Assembly: GCF_002895005.1 (NCBI RefSeq)
Contig: NZ_POWF01000007.1
Coordinates: forward strand, 124,001-188,000
Origin: Hanstruepera neustonica
Lineage (GTDB): Bacteria > Bacteroidota > Bacteroidia > Flavobacteriales > Flavobacteriaceae
Reading direction: 5' to 3'
Length of the DNA: 64,000 nt
In this document: positions 38,317 through 47,262 of the stretch, one piece after another
How the letters are laid out: each line of letters opens with the position of its first letter
How positions within the stretch are numbered: position 1 is the stretch's first letter
The notes under the pieces: model-generated
Database searches by the model: none
What the model was told of the DNA's origin: nothing
What the model saw: only the letters and a program-made list of their open reading frames with translations
Position numbers and translations under genes: made by a program

Positions 38317-38988
38317 ATGAAAATTAATAATTATATAGACCATACGCTTCTGAAACCTTCTGCAAGCCAAAAGGATATCAAAAATTTATGCGCAGAAGCC
38401 AAAAAGTATCGGTTTTATTCAGTTTGTGTTAATGGGTCCTATGTTGCCTATGCCAAACAGCTGGTGTCAAAATCCAATGTCAAAGTTTGTACCGTAGTCG
38501 GATTTCCGTTGGGAGCTTGCACAACTGAAACGAAAGTTTTTGAAGCTAAACAAGCCGTAGCATTAGGTGCTGATGAAATTGATATGGTCATGAACATTGG
38601 GATGCTCAAAAGTGAAAATTTCGTAAGTGTCTATAAAGATATTCGTGATGTTAAGTTAGCCATTGGAAAAATTCCTTTGAAGGTCATCATTGAGATTAGC
38701 GAGCTGTCAAAAAACGAAATCGTAAAAGCATCACAAATATGTGTAGATGCCAAAGCTGATTTTGTAAAGACTTCAACTGGATTTGCAAAGAGTGGTGCAA
38801 CATTAACCGCTGTGAAAATGATTAAAAAGACAGTTAAAAATCAAGCCAAGATTAAAGCGTCTGGTGGTATTAAAGATTTGGAAACTGCAAAAAAATATAT
38901 AGATTTGGGAGCCGATAGAATTGGCACTTCTTCTGGTGTCAATATTGTATTGGAAAGTAAAACACGATATCAAGAACCTGCAGCGTGA
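38317..38988 (+). CDS. deoC: Deoxyribose-phosphate aldolase
   Basis: DeoC splits deoxyribose 5-phosphate into acetaldehyde and glyceraldehyde 3-phosphate in nucleoside salvage. The 223-residue TIM barrel has [21 protein letters not shown] (proton relay Asp), FVKTSTGF with the Schiff-base Lys, and IKASGGIK with the second Lys. It overlaps deoD by four bases (GTGA), so translation is coupled. Confidence 0.96.
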   Translation: MKINNYIDHTLLKPSASQKDIKNLCAEAKKYRFYSVCVNGSYVAYAKQLVSKSNVKVCTVVGFPLGACTTETKVFEAKQAVALGADEIDMVMNIGMLKSENFVSVYKDIRDVKLAIGKIPLKVIIEISELSKNEIVKASQICVDAKADFVKTSTGFAKSGATLTAVKMIKKTVKNQAKIKASGGIKDLETAKKYIDLGADRIGTSSGVNIVLESKTRYQEPAA

Positions 38989-39683
38989 GCGTACATATTG
39001 AAGCAAAAAAAGGCGATATAGCCGAAACCATTTTATTACCTGGCGATCCACTTCGAGCTAAATGGATTGCCGAAACATTTTTAGAAAACCCCTTTTGCTT
39101 CAATAAAATTCGGAATATGTATGGATACACAGGTACTTACAACGGAAAGCGTGTATCTGTTATGGGAACTGGTATGGGTGTACCCAGTATCTCTATTTAT
39201 GCACATGAATTAATTAATGAATTTGATGTTAAAAACCTGATTCGAGTCGGAAGCGCTGGATCTTATCAAGAACATGTGAAAGTACGTGATATTGTTTTAG
39301 CCATGGCTGCCTCTTCAAATTCTGGAGTTAATGAATTACGTTTTGGAGGTGCCGATTATGCACCTACTGCAGATTTTGGTTTATTTCAAAAAGCCGTTGA
39401 GGCTGCAAAAGCCAAAAATATCCCTTTGAAAGCTGGAAACGTTTTTACTTCGGATGAATTTTACGCCGATAATTTTGAATCCTATAAAAAATGGTCCAAA
39501 TTCGGTATTCTTTGTGTCGAAATGGAATCTGCCGGATTATATACGGTTGCAGCAAAACATAATGTGCATGCATTGTCCATTTTAACCATTTCAGATTCTT
39601 TGGTTACTGGAGAACGCACCACCAGTCAAGAGCGTGAATCCACTTTTAGGGAAATGATTGAAATTGCTTTAGAACTGGCTTAA
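38985..39683 (+). CDS. deoD: Purine-nucleoside phosphorylase
   Basis: DeoD cleaves purine (deoxy)nucleosides with phosphate to base and (deoxy)ribose 1-phosphate. The 232-residue protein begins at GTG 38985 with [29 protein letters not shown] and has [24 protein letters not shown] and [15 protein letters not shown], all typical of the hexameric class. It overlaps the deoC stop. The product feeds into the deoC substrate once isomerised. Confidence 0.96.
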   Translation: MSVHIEAKKGDIAETILLPGDPLRAKWIAETFLENPFCFNKIRNMYGYTGTYNGKRVSVMGTGMGVPSISIYAHELINEFDVKNLIRVGSAGSYQEHVKVRDIVLAMAASSNSGVNELRFGGADYAPTADFGLFQKAVEAAKAKNIPLKAGNVFTSDEFYADNFESYKKWSKFGILCVEMESAGLYTVAAKHNVHALSILTISDSLVTGERTTSQERESTFREMIEIALELA

Positions 39684-39724
39684 ACGAACCATTATTTGGT
39701 ATCTTTATTGCAAATCATAACCAC

Positions 39725-40240
39725 ATGAAGTATTTGTTTTCATTTGTTATTCTACTGGCATTGACATTTAAATCTCAAGCTCAAAACACCTTAAGCGAAG
39801 GTATTACTACTTTTTATCTCATTCGTCATGCTGAAAAAGATCGAAGTGACTCAAGCAACAAAAACCCTCATTTGACTGAAAAAGGACATGAAAGAGCACA
39901 GCACTGGAGTAACATTCTAAAACATGTGAAATTTGATGCCATTTATTCAACTGATTTTCATAGAACTCGAGAAACTGCTATGCCAATAGCAAATAGCAAT
40001 CAATTGGAGATCATGATTTATAACCCAAGACAATTAGATATTCAAGCTTTAAAAAATGTAAATAAAGGAAAAAATGTTCTTATTGTAGGCCATAGCAACA
40101 CCACACCATCTTTAGTTAATAAACTATTAGACACTCATAAATATGACGATATCGATGACGACAACAATGGTCAATTATTTATAGTTACCATGTCTGAAAG
40201 TCATACAGCCGATGTCCTTTTAGAAATTAATTTCCAGTAG
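39725..40240 (+). CDS. Secreted histidine phosphatase family protein
   Basis: This 171-residue protein carries a signal peptide (about 1-19, ending SQAQ). The phosphohistidine centre LIRHAEKDRSD starts near residue 31, and IVGHSNTTPSLV provides the second His. This resembles SixA/phosphoglycerate mutase-like phosphatases, with the usual length of the small class. It probably acts in the periplasm on a phosphorylated substrate that is not known. A TATCTTTA element precedes it at 39700-39707. Confidence 0.88.
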   Translation: MKYLFSFVILLALTFKSQAQNTLSEGITTFYLIRHAEKDRSDSSNKNPHLTEKGHERAQHWSNILKHVKFDAIYSTDFHRTRETAMPIANSNQLEIMIYNPRQLDIQALKNVNKGKNVLIVGHSNTTPSLVNKLLDTHKYDDIDDDNNGQLFIVTMSESHTADVLLEINFQ

Positions 40241-40266
40241 TAACTTAATTGGTTACCTTTGAACTT

Positions 40267-40722
40267 ATGCAGAAAAAGATTAACATACTTAATAAAAAAG
40301 CTAAATTTCAATACGAAATTCTAGATAAGTATACCGCTGGAATTGTTTTAACAGGCACAGAAATAAAATCGATTCGAAACAGTAAAGCCTCAATTGCCGA
40401 AAGTTTTTGCGAATTTAATGACCGTGGCGAGCTATTTGTTATCAATATGACCATTGAGGAATATCTTTATGGAACCTATTACAATCACAAACCCAAGGCC
40501 GAACGCAAATTATTGCTTAATAAACGGGAACTAAAAAAATTAGAAAAGGAAGTCCAAAATACCGGTTTAACCATTATTCCGTTACGGTTGTTCATTAATG
40601 AAAAAGGGTTCGCCAAAATGGATATCGCCCTGGCCAAAGGTAAAAAGCTTTATGATAAACGCGAAACCATAAAAGATCGAGAAAACAAAGTTCGTTTGGA
40701 TAGAATAAAGAAAAGCTACTAA
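40267..40722 (+). CDS. smpB: SsrA-binding protein
   Basis: SmpB binds tmRNA and takes part in rescuing stalled ribosomes. The 151-residue protein has NKKAKFQYEILDKYTAGIVLTGTEIKSIR, PLRLFINEKGFAKMDIALAKGKKLYDKRE and the basic C-terminal tail. The ATG at 40267 is chosen over 40249 by comparison with family length. It is followed after 11 bases by a secreted protein gene, which may share its transcript. Confidence 0.96.
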   Translation: MQKKINILNKKAKFQYEILDKYTAGIVLTGTEIKSIRNSKASIAESFCEFNDRGELFVINMTIEEYLYGTYYNHKPKAERKLLLNKRELKKLEKEVQNTGLTIIPLRLFINEKGFAKMDIALAKGKKLYDKRETIKDRENKVRLDRIKKSY

Positions 40723-40733
40723 TAAAAATCACT

Positions 40734-41261
40734 ATGAAAAAAGTATTAATTCTTTCAGTCATTCTATTAGCTACATCAATTACTTATGGGCAAGACAAAA
40801 CTAATATGTATGCTGATAATGTATCTACTTTAGACGCCACAATTAAAACATTATATCAAGTTATTTCGGGTGATAAGGGAGAAGAACGAAATTGGGATTT
40901 ATTCAAATTTTTATTTCATCCAGATGCTAAATTAATTCCCACTGGTAGAAATCAAGAAGGAAAGTATAGTGCCAGATATATGACACCAAGTGATTATATT
41001 AAATCTTCAGGGAAATGGTTGGTTGAAAACGGATTCCACGAAGTGGAAATCAATAGAACCACTGATACTTTCGAGCAAATCACTCAAGTGTTCAGTACCT
41101 ATGAATCCTATCATAATAAAACAGATGAAAAACCCTTTATGCGTGGCATCAATAGTATTCAACTTTTGAATGACGGAACTCGTTGGTGGGTTATAAACAT
41201 TTATTGGAAGCAGGAAACCGCTGAAAACCCTATACCAGAAACCTATTTGCCGAAAGATTAA
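40734..41261 (+). CDS. Secreted NTF2-like protein of unknown function
   Basis: This 175-residue protein has a signal peptide (about 1-19, ending ITYGQ). The remainder resembles the SnoaL/NTF2-like superfamily: LDATIKTLYQVISGDKGEERNWDLFKFLFHPDAKLIP, then TFEQITQVFSTYESY and RWWVINIYWKQE. No function can be assigned. It overlaps the end of the convergent pcm gene by four bases. Confidence 0.78.
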   Translation: MKKVLILSVILLATSITYGQDKTNMYADNVSTLDATIKTLYQVISGDKGEERNWDLFKFLFHPDAKLIPTGRNQEGKYSARYMTPSDYIKSSGKWLVENGFHEVEINRTTDTFEQITQVFSTYESYHNKTDEKPFMRGINSIQLLNDGTRWWVINIYWKQETAENPIPETYLPKD

Positions 41262-41899
41262 TTTTTATCCTCCAAAAGAGGTACAAATCGGAATTCACCG
41301 AACTCATGTTTTTCAAACTCCTTGGGTCCCTTTCTAATATAAAGGGTCATGGTTTGAACAGCATCACCTACAGGAATAACCAGTCGACCACCAATAGCCA
41401 ATTGACCTAAAAGTGGTTTTGGCACAAATGGTGCACCTGCAGTTACAATGATACCTTTAAAGGGAGCTTCTTCTTTTAATCCTTGATAACCATCTCCAAA
41501 AATTAATTTTTTCGCCCTATAGCCTAATTTTGGCAAAAATTTACTCGTTTTCTTAAACAATTCGTTTTGTCTTTCAATACTAAAAACTTGTGCTCCCAAC
41601 TCACATAAAACAGCTGTTTGATAACCGCTTCCGGTACCTATTTCTAAAATTTTATCGCCTTTTTCGACTTGCAATAATTCCGTTTGAAAAGCTACGGTAT
41701 AAGGTTGTGAAATGGTTTGATCGGCGGCAATAGGAAACGCCTTGTCTTGATATGCATGATCCAAAAATCCAGAATCCATAAACAAATGTCTTGGTATTTT
41801 GCCAATGGCTTGCAAAACATTTTTATCAGTAATTCCTTTGGCTTCAATCGTCTTGACTAATTTTTGACGCATGCCTTTGTGCTTAAAAGTATCTTTCAA
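41258..41899 (-). CDS. pcm: Protein-L-isoaspartate O-methyltransferase
   Basis: Pcm repairs aged proteins by methylating isoaspartate residues with S-adenosylmethionine. The 213-residue protein has DHAYQDKAFPIAADQTISQPYTVAFQTELL, ILEIGTGSGYQTAVL (SAM motif I) and GRLVIPVGD. I prefer the TTG start at 41899, because it gives MKDTFKHKGMRQKLV, the usual opening. A TTG at 41932 would add 11 residues. It converges on a secreted protein gene. Confidence 0.93.
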   Translation of the reverse strand: MKDTFKHKGMRQKLVKTIEAKGITDKNVLQAIGKIPRHLFMDSGFLDHAYQDKAFPIAADQTISQPYTVAFQTELLQVEKGDKILEIGTGSGYQTAVLCELGAQVFSIERQNELFKKTSKFLPKLGYRAKKLIFGDGYQGLKEEAPFKGIIVTAGAPFVPKPLLGQLAIGGRLVIPVGDAVQTMTLYIRKGPKEFEKHEFGEFRFVPLLEDKN

Positions 41900-42031
41900 T
41901 GGGTGCCTTTTTTGATGGTTAAAATTAATCAAACATTTTGACCCTAAAAATTAAAAATTGACCATTTTTTTATCGAAACTGACTAGCCGGATTTTATATC
42001 TTAATTCATGCAAAAAAATGGTTAAAAACCT

Positions 42032-42039
42032 TATTTTTG
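42032..42039 (+). promoter_or_regulatory. -7 element upstream of the Gfo/Idh gene
   Basis: TATTTTTG matches TAnnTTTG and lies 17 bases before the start codon at 42057. It shows that the upstream start at 41958 cannot be used on this transcript. Confidence 0.45.
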
Positions 42040-42056
42040 TTGAAAACGAAAATACG

Positions 42057-43022
42057 ATGATAAAAGCTGGTGTTCTTGGTGCTGGTCATCTTGGAAAAAT
42101 ACATTTGCGATTACTGCAACAGTCTGATAAATATGAATTGGTCGGATTTTATGATGCTGATGAAGCTAATGCCAAAAAAGTAGAAGCCGAATTTGGCTAT
42201 AAATACTTTAACTCTATTGATGATTTAATCATGGCTGTAGATATGGTGGATATTGTAACTCCTACACTATCGCACTACGATTGTGCCAAACAAGCCATTG
42301 CACATGGTAAGCACATATTTATTGAAAAACCTATCACGAATACGGTTGAAGAAGCCGAAGAGATTCGTGAACTGTTGGCACAACATAACATTCGAGGGCA
42401 AGTTGGACACGTTGAGCGTTTCAATCCAGCCTTTATAGCAGTCAGGGATAAAATTGAAAATCCCATGTTTATTGAAACACACCGACTAGCTGAATTTAAC
42501 CCTAGAGGAACTGATGTTCCAGTTGTATTGGATTTAATGATTCATGATATTGATATCATTTTGAGTGTGGTAAAATCCAAAGTCAAACAGGTTTCTGCTA
42601 GTGGTGTATCAGTAATCAGTGATACTCCTGATATTGCCAATGCACGCATAGAATTTGAAAATGGTTGCGTGGCCAATCTGACTGCTAGTAGAATTTCGTT
42701 AAAAAATATGCGAAAAACACGTTTCTTTCAAAGAGATGCTTACATTTCAGTGGACTTTTTAGAAAAGAAATGTGAAGTAGTCAAAATGAAAGATGCTCCA
42801 GAAGTTCCTGGTGATTTTGATATGGTGTTACAAAATGCCGAAGGAGTTAAGAAACAAATTTATTTTGATAATCCTGAAGTAGCTGCAAACAATGCTATTT
42901 TAGATGAATTGGAAACCTTTGCCGAAGCCATTACAAATAATACCAAACCAGTTGTAACACTGCATGATGGTACGGAAGCACTTCGTGTTGCGACTATGAT
43001 AATCAATCAATTTAAAAACTAA
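42057..43022 (+). CDS. Gfo/Idh/MocA-family oxidoreductase
   Basis: This is an NAD(P)-dependent sugar- or inositol-type oxidoreductase of 321 residues. The Rossmann fold opens with MIKAGVLGAGHLGKIHLR, and HIFIEKPITNTVEEAEE contains the conserved EKP. The C-terminal sheet domain begins with GQVGHVERFNPAF. Start 42057 fits the -7 element. The substrate is unknown. It is followed after 42 bases by hydroxyacyl-CoA dehydrogenase, probably a separate function. Confidence 0.9.
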   Translation: MIKAGVLGAGHLGKIHLRLLQQSDKYELVGFYDADEANAKKVEAEFGYKYFNSIDDLIMAVDMVDIVTPTLSHYDCAKQAIAHGKHIFIEKPITNTVEEAEEIRELLAQHNIRGQVGHVERFNPAFIAVRDKIENPMFIETHRLAEFNPRGTDVPVVLDLMIHDIDIILSVVKSKVKQVSASGVSVISDTPDIANARIEFENGCVANLTASRISLKNMRKTRFFQRDAYISVDFLEKKCEVVKMKDAPEVPGDFDMVLQNAEGVKKQIYFDNPEVAANNAILDELETFAEAITNNTKPVVTLHDGTEALRVATMIINQFKN

Positions 43023-43064
43023 ATAAAATCAAATAACCACAACTCGTGGAAAAATTCTTTTAAT

Positions 43065-43955
43065 ATGAAAAATGTAGCTGTTATTGGAGCAGGAACGATG
43101 GGAAATGGTATTGCACATACCTTTGCCCAAAACGGATTTAAAGTGCAATTAATTGACATTAGTGAAGCCTCCCTAAAAAGAGGTATGGATACCATTGCCA
43201 AAAATTTGGATCGCATGGTAGCCAAAGAAAAAATAACAGAAGCTCAAAAAGATGAGACCCTTGGAAACATCACCACATTTACAAGTATCACAGAAGGTGT
43301 TGAATATGCCAGTTTGGTAGTCGAAGCTGCTACTGAAAATGTGGATTTGAAATTAAACATCTTCAAACAATTAGATGAGGCTTGTCCTGATGATACTATT
43401 TTAGCCACCAACACCTCCTCTATTTCTATTACCCAGATTGGTGCCGTTACATCCAGACCTGATATGGTCATTGGTATGCATTTTATGAATCCTGTGCCTA
43501 TTATGAAATTGGTTGAGATCATTAGAGGCTACAACACAAGTGATGACGTAACCAATACGATTATGGATTTATCAAAACAGTTAGGTAAAGTTCCAGTAGA
43601 AGTTAATGATTATCCAGGGTTTGTTGCCAATAGAATCTTAATGCCCATGTTAAATGAATCTATTGAAACCCTTTACAATGGTGTAGCCGGTGTCAAAGAA
43701 ATAGACACGGTTATGATGTTGGGTATGGCTCATCCAATGGGACCACTGCAATTGGCCGATTTTATTGGATTAGATGTTTGTCTGTCTATATTAAATGTCA
43801 TGTACGAAGGATTTAAAAACCCAAAATATGCGCCTTGCCCTTTATTGGTAAATATGGTACGAGCTGGTAAATTGGGTGTGAAATCTGGCGAAGGATTTTA
43901 TGATTACTCTGATAATAGAAAAGCCGAAACCGTAGCCAAGCAATTTTCTAAATAA
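43065..43955 (+). CDS. 3-hydroxybutyryl-CoA dehydrogenase
   Basis: This 296-residue NAD-dependent dehydrogenase oxidises or reduces 3-hydroxyacyl-CoA. It has GAGTMGNGIAHTFAQNG (NAD site) at the N-terminus, TNTSSISITQIG, and MHFMNPVPIMKLVEII with the catalytic His, followed by the helical dimer domain. Length and motifs are typical of the bacterial Hbd/PaaH class. It directly precedes a DUF1015 gene and is probably the first gene of a small run. Confidence 0.94.
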   Translation: MKNVAVIGAGTMGNGIAHTFAQNGFKVQLIDISEASLKRGMDTIAKNLDRMVAKEKITEAQKDETLGNITTFTSITEGVEYASLVVEAATENVDLKLNIFKQLDEACPDDTILATNTSSISITQIGAVTSRPDMVIGMHFMNPVPIMKLVEIIRGYNTSDDVTNTIMDLSKQLGKVPVEVNDYPGFVANRILMPMLNESIETLYNGVAGVKEIDTVMMLGMAHPMGPLQLADFIGLDVCLSILNVMYEGFKNPKYAPCPLLVNMVRAGKLGVKSGEGFYDYSDNRKAETVAKQFSK

Positions 43956-43961
43956 AATAGT

Positions 43962-45200
43962 TTGGCTAAAATCATTCCTTTTAATGCCGTACGTCCAACC
44001 AGGGATAAAGTGAGTCTGGTTGCTTCACGATCTTACCAAACTTATACCCAAGCCGAACGGGAAGCCCGTCTGGATTACAACCCGTTTTCATTTTTACATA
44101 TTGTAAATCCGGGTTACAAATACGATCGCGAAATAACTGGTGTTGAACGTTATCAGCTAGTTAGAAATCGCTACATGGAATTTAAAGAGGATGACATTTT
44201 TATAAAAGACCCATCTGCTTGTTATTACGTTTATAAAATTGTTGATAGAGACAACCAGGAATTCAATGGCATTATTGCTGCTGCAAGCGCTGAAGATTAT
44301 GAAAATAATATTATTCGAAAGCACGAAGACACATTAGCTTATAAAGAGCTCATTTTTAAGGATTATCTGAAAACCGTAGGGTTTAATGCCGAACCTGTTT
44401 TACTTACCTATCCAGACAATCAGGTAATAGAAACCATTATTAGGAAAGCGCAACAAGAACGCGCTGAATTTGAATTTACGACGACCTATCGCGACACACA
44501 TTATCTGTGGTTAATTGATAACAAAGATTCCATTGAAATTATTCAAAAAGAATTTGAAGACATGTCAACCATTTACATAGCTGATGGTCATCACCGTTCA
44601 GCATCTTCCTATTTGTTGTATAAGGATGAAAAATCTCAAAATCCAAATCATTCTGGAAAAGAATCCTACAATTATTTTATGAGTTATTTAATTCCGGAAT
44701 CGGATTTAAGAATCCATGAATTTAATAGATTGGTTAAAGATTTAAACGGTTTGACAAAAGAAGAATTTCTGATAAAGTTAGATACCATCTATCGAATAGA
44801 AAATCGTGGTAAGATGCCCTATAAGCCCTCTAAAAAGCATCATTTCAGTATGTATTTAGATGGTGAATTCTATTCACTGTATCTTCGAAAATCACTATAT
44901 TCCTTTGAATCGTCGTTAGATGCATTAGATGCCCAAATTCTTTTTAAAACCATTTTGGAGCCTATATTGGGCATTACCGATCTTCGTAATGATTTACGTA
45001 TTATGTACAGTAATGGTAAAAAAGATGTGATTAATGTAAAAAGTCAAGTTGATAGTGGCGATTTTGCCGTTGGCTTTGGTATGGTCCCTGTAAACATTAA
45101 TGAGATGAAACAAATAGCGGATGAAGGTCTTAAGATGCCACCAAAATCTACTTTCATTGAACCCAAGTTACGAAGTGGCGTAACCATATATGAGTTTTAA
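43962..45200 (+). CDS. DUF1015 family protein
   Basis: This 412-residue protein starts at TTG 43962, 6 bases after the hydroxyacyl-CoA dehydrogenase stop. It opens with AKIIPFNAVRPTRDKVSLVASRSYQTY, which is conserved in the DUF1015 family, so the TTG start is well supported. IADGHHRSASSYLL in the middle is the family signature. Family members resemble PP-binding or kinase-like folds but have no established activity. The gene ends overlapping the region ahead of YggS. Confidence 0.9.
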   Translation: MAKIIPFNAVRPTRDKVSLVASRSYQTYTQAEREARLDYNPFSFLHIVNPGYKYDREITGVERYQLVRNRYMEFKEDDIFIKDPSACYYVYKIVDRDNQEFNGIIAAASAEDYENNIIRKHEDTLAYKELIFKDYLKTVGFNAEPVLLTYPDNQVIETIIRKAQQERAEFEFTTTYRDTHYLWLIDNKDSIEIIQKEFEDMSTIYIADGHHRSASSYLLYKDEKSQNPNHSGKESYNYFMSYLIPESDLRIHEFNRLVKDLNGLTKEEFLIKLDTIYRIENRGKMPYKPSKKHHFSMYLDGEFYSLYLRKSLYSFESSLDALDAQILFKTILEPILGITDLRNDLRIMYSNGKKDVINVKSQVDSGDFAVGFGMVPVNINEMKQIADEGLKMPPKSTFIEPKLRSGVTIYEF

Positions 45201-45201
45201 T

Positions 45202-45873
45202 ATGTCTATTTCAGAAAATCTTAAAAAAATAAAAAGCAAACTACCTGCAGATGTTACTCTCGTTGCAGTTTCCAAGACGAAGCCTATTGACTCAATTATG
45301 GAAGCTTATAATGCTGGTCAACGTATTTTTGGTGAAAATAAGATTCAAGAAATGGTTGAAAAACATGAACAAATGCCTAAAGATATTCAATGGCATATGA
45401 TTGGTCATGTTCAGCGGAATAAGGTAAAATATATGGCACCTTTTGTGAGTTTAATTCATGGTGTTGAAAACTTTAAGGTCCTTAAAGAGATAGACAAACA
45501 AGCCAAAAAATACAATCGCGTTATAGATTGCCTGTTACAAATAAAAATTGCCGAAGAAGATTCCAAATTTGGTATGAATTCATTGGATGCTAAAACAATT
45601 TTAGAATCTAATGAACTCAAAGACCTGAACCATATCAATATTGTTGGTGTTATGGGAATGGCTACCTTTACGGAAGACACGAAACAAATTGAAAAGGAGT
45701 TCAAAACCTTAAAAAACATTTTTGAAGAATTAAAAAACATACAATCCAAAAACTGCCATTTAAAGACTATTTCAATGGGCATGAGTGGCGATTATGATTT
45801 AGCCATATCTTGTGGTAGCACTATGGTTAGAATAGGAAGCAGTATTTTTGGAGAACGGAATTATTCACACTAA
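45202..45873 (+). CDS. YggS-family PLP-binding protein
   Basis: YggS proteins hold pyridoxal phosphate in homeostasis. The 223-residue protein begins SISENLKKIKSKLPADVTLVAVSKTKP, with the PLP-binding Lys in AVSKTK, then FGENKIQEM, WHMIGHVQRNKVK and SMGMSGDYDLAISCGSTMVRIGS. I start it at 45202, two bases after the DUF1015 stop; 45190 is an alternative. It is probably cotranscribed with the preceding gene. Confidence 0.94.
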   Translation: MSISENLKKIKSKLPADVTLVAVSKTKPIDSIMEAYNAGQRIFGENKIQEMVEKHEQMPKDIQWHMIGHVQRNKVKYMAPFVSLIHGVENFKVLKEIDKQAKKYNRVIDCLLQIKIAEEDSKFGMNSLDAKTILESNELKDLNHINIVGVMGMATFTEDTKQIEKEFKTLKNIFEELKNIQSKNCHLKTISMGMSGDYDLAISCGSTMVRIGSSIFGERNYSH

Positions 45874-45895
45874 AACACATCAATAGAATCACTTT

Positions 45896-47260
45896 TTGTA
45901 CGCAATATTAGACATAGAAACCACTGGAGGCAAATACAACGAAGAAGGTATCACTGAAATTGCAATCTACAAGTTTGACGGCCATAAAGTGGTAGATCAA
46001 TTTATCAGTTTAGTTAACCCAGAGCGAGAAATACAACCATTTGTGGTCAACCTTACAGGTATTAACAGCAATATGTTGCGAACTGCTCCAAAATTTTACG
46101 AAATAGCTAAACGCATAGTCGAAATTACTGACGATTGTATTCTAGTAGCGCATAACGCTCAATTTGACTATCGGATTTTAAGAACTGAATTTAAACGTTT
46201 AGGTTTTGGATTCAAACGCAAAACACTATGTACAGTTGAATTGGCCAAGAAACTCATACCTGGTCAGGATTCCTATAGTTTGGGCAAACTGGCAAGATCT
46301 CTTGGTATTCCAGTAAGCGACAGACATAGAGCCAATGGTGACGCAGTGGCTACAGTAAAACTATTTAAGATGTTGCTTTCAAAAGATTTGGAAAAGTTTA
46401 TTGTTCAAGATGCCATCCGCGTAGAGCCTAAGTATCAAATGGAGCCTAATCTGAAGCAAATCATCAATGAATTGCCCAATGAAACTGGTGTCTATTATAT
46501 TCACAACGAAAATGGTGATGTGATTTACATTGGTAAGAGTAAAAATATCAAAAGTAGAATCAGTCAGCATTTTACAAATACCAGCCCTAAATCCAAAAAA
46601 TTACAGCGTCAAGCATCAACTGTAACTTACGAAAAAACAGGTAGTGAATTGGTTGCGCTCTTGAAAGAAAGCGAAGAGATAAAACGAATCAAACCACTAT
46701 TCAACAGAGCTTTACGTCGAAGCTTGTTCACCCATGCCTTATATAGTTTTCAGGACGACCAAGGATACATTAATTTGAAAATTGACAAGGCTGATGGTAG
46801 AAAAAAACCTATTACCACCTTCTCAAATAGACAAAGTGCCAAAAGCTTTTTATTTAAAGTTGTAGATGATTTTAATCTTTGTCAAAAGCTTGTTGGCCTT
46901 TACCCAACTAAAAAAAGCTGCTTCAATTACAATATTGATTTGTGCCAAGGCGCCTGTATTCAGGAAGAACATTATGAGGCATACAATTCTCGTGTATTGG
47001 CTTTAATTTCAAAAAATAGTTATGACAAGCAAAACATGGTTGTCATTGACAGAGGTCGTGATATTGAAGAGCGAAGTGCCATATTGATTGAGAATGGTAT
47101 TTTTAAAGGGCTAGGTTATTTTGATTTAAATTATCAGATAACTAATATTGAAGTGCTACGTACCGTCATTACTCCTATGCAAAACAATCGTGATGCCCAA
47201 CACATCATTCAAAGCTATATAAGACGTAACAAAAAACTAAAAATCATTCAATTGAATTAA
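45896..47260 (+). CDS. Exonuclease (DEDDh) fused to GIY-YIG nuclease domain
   Basis: This 454-residue protein has an N-terminal exonuclease of the DNA polymerase III epsilon type: AILDIETTGG (first Asp-Glu), HNAQFDYRIL and HRANGDA (His...Asp). A GIY-YIG endonuclease domain follows from about residue 196: ETGVYYIHNENGDVIYIGKSKNIKSRISQHF. The C-terminus is of unknown fold. The TTG at 45896 gives MYAILDIETTGG, so no upstream ATG is needed. It looks related to UvrC/Cho-type repair nucleases, but its role is not established. Confidence 0.9.
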   Translation: MYAILDIETTGGKYNEEGITEIAIYKFDGHKVVDQFISLVNPEREIQPFVVNLTGINSNMLRTAPKFYEIAKRIVEITDDCILVAHNAQFDYRILRTEFKRLGFGFKRKTLCTVELAKKLIPGQDSYSLGKLARSLGIPVSDRHRANGDAVATVKLFKMLLSKDLEKFIVQDAIRVEPKYQMEPNLKQIINELPNETGVYYIHNENGDVIYIGKSKNIKSRISQHFTNTSPKSKKLQRQASTVTYEKTGSELVALLKESEEIKRIKPLFNRALRRSLFTHALYSFQDDQGYINLKIDKADGRKKPITTFSNRQSAKSFLFKVVDDFNLCQKLVGLYPTKKSCFNYNIDLCQGACIQEEHYEAYNSRVLALISKNSYDKQNMVVIDRGRDIEERSAILIENGIFKGLGYFDLNYQITNIEVLRTVITPMQNNRDAQHIIQSYIRRNKKLKIIQLN

Positions 47261-47262
47261 TT

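Noticed and set aside
41958-42056. Upstream extension of the Gfo/Idh oxidoreductase by 33 residues
   Set aside because: A TATTTTTG -7 element lies inside the extension and the Rossmann fold starts directly at 42057, so the extension cannot be translated from that promoter.
45456-45782. Opposite-strand 108-codon frame inside YggS
   Set aside because: YggS motifs occupy the region in the other direction, and the reverse translation has no domain or signal.
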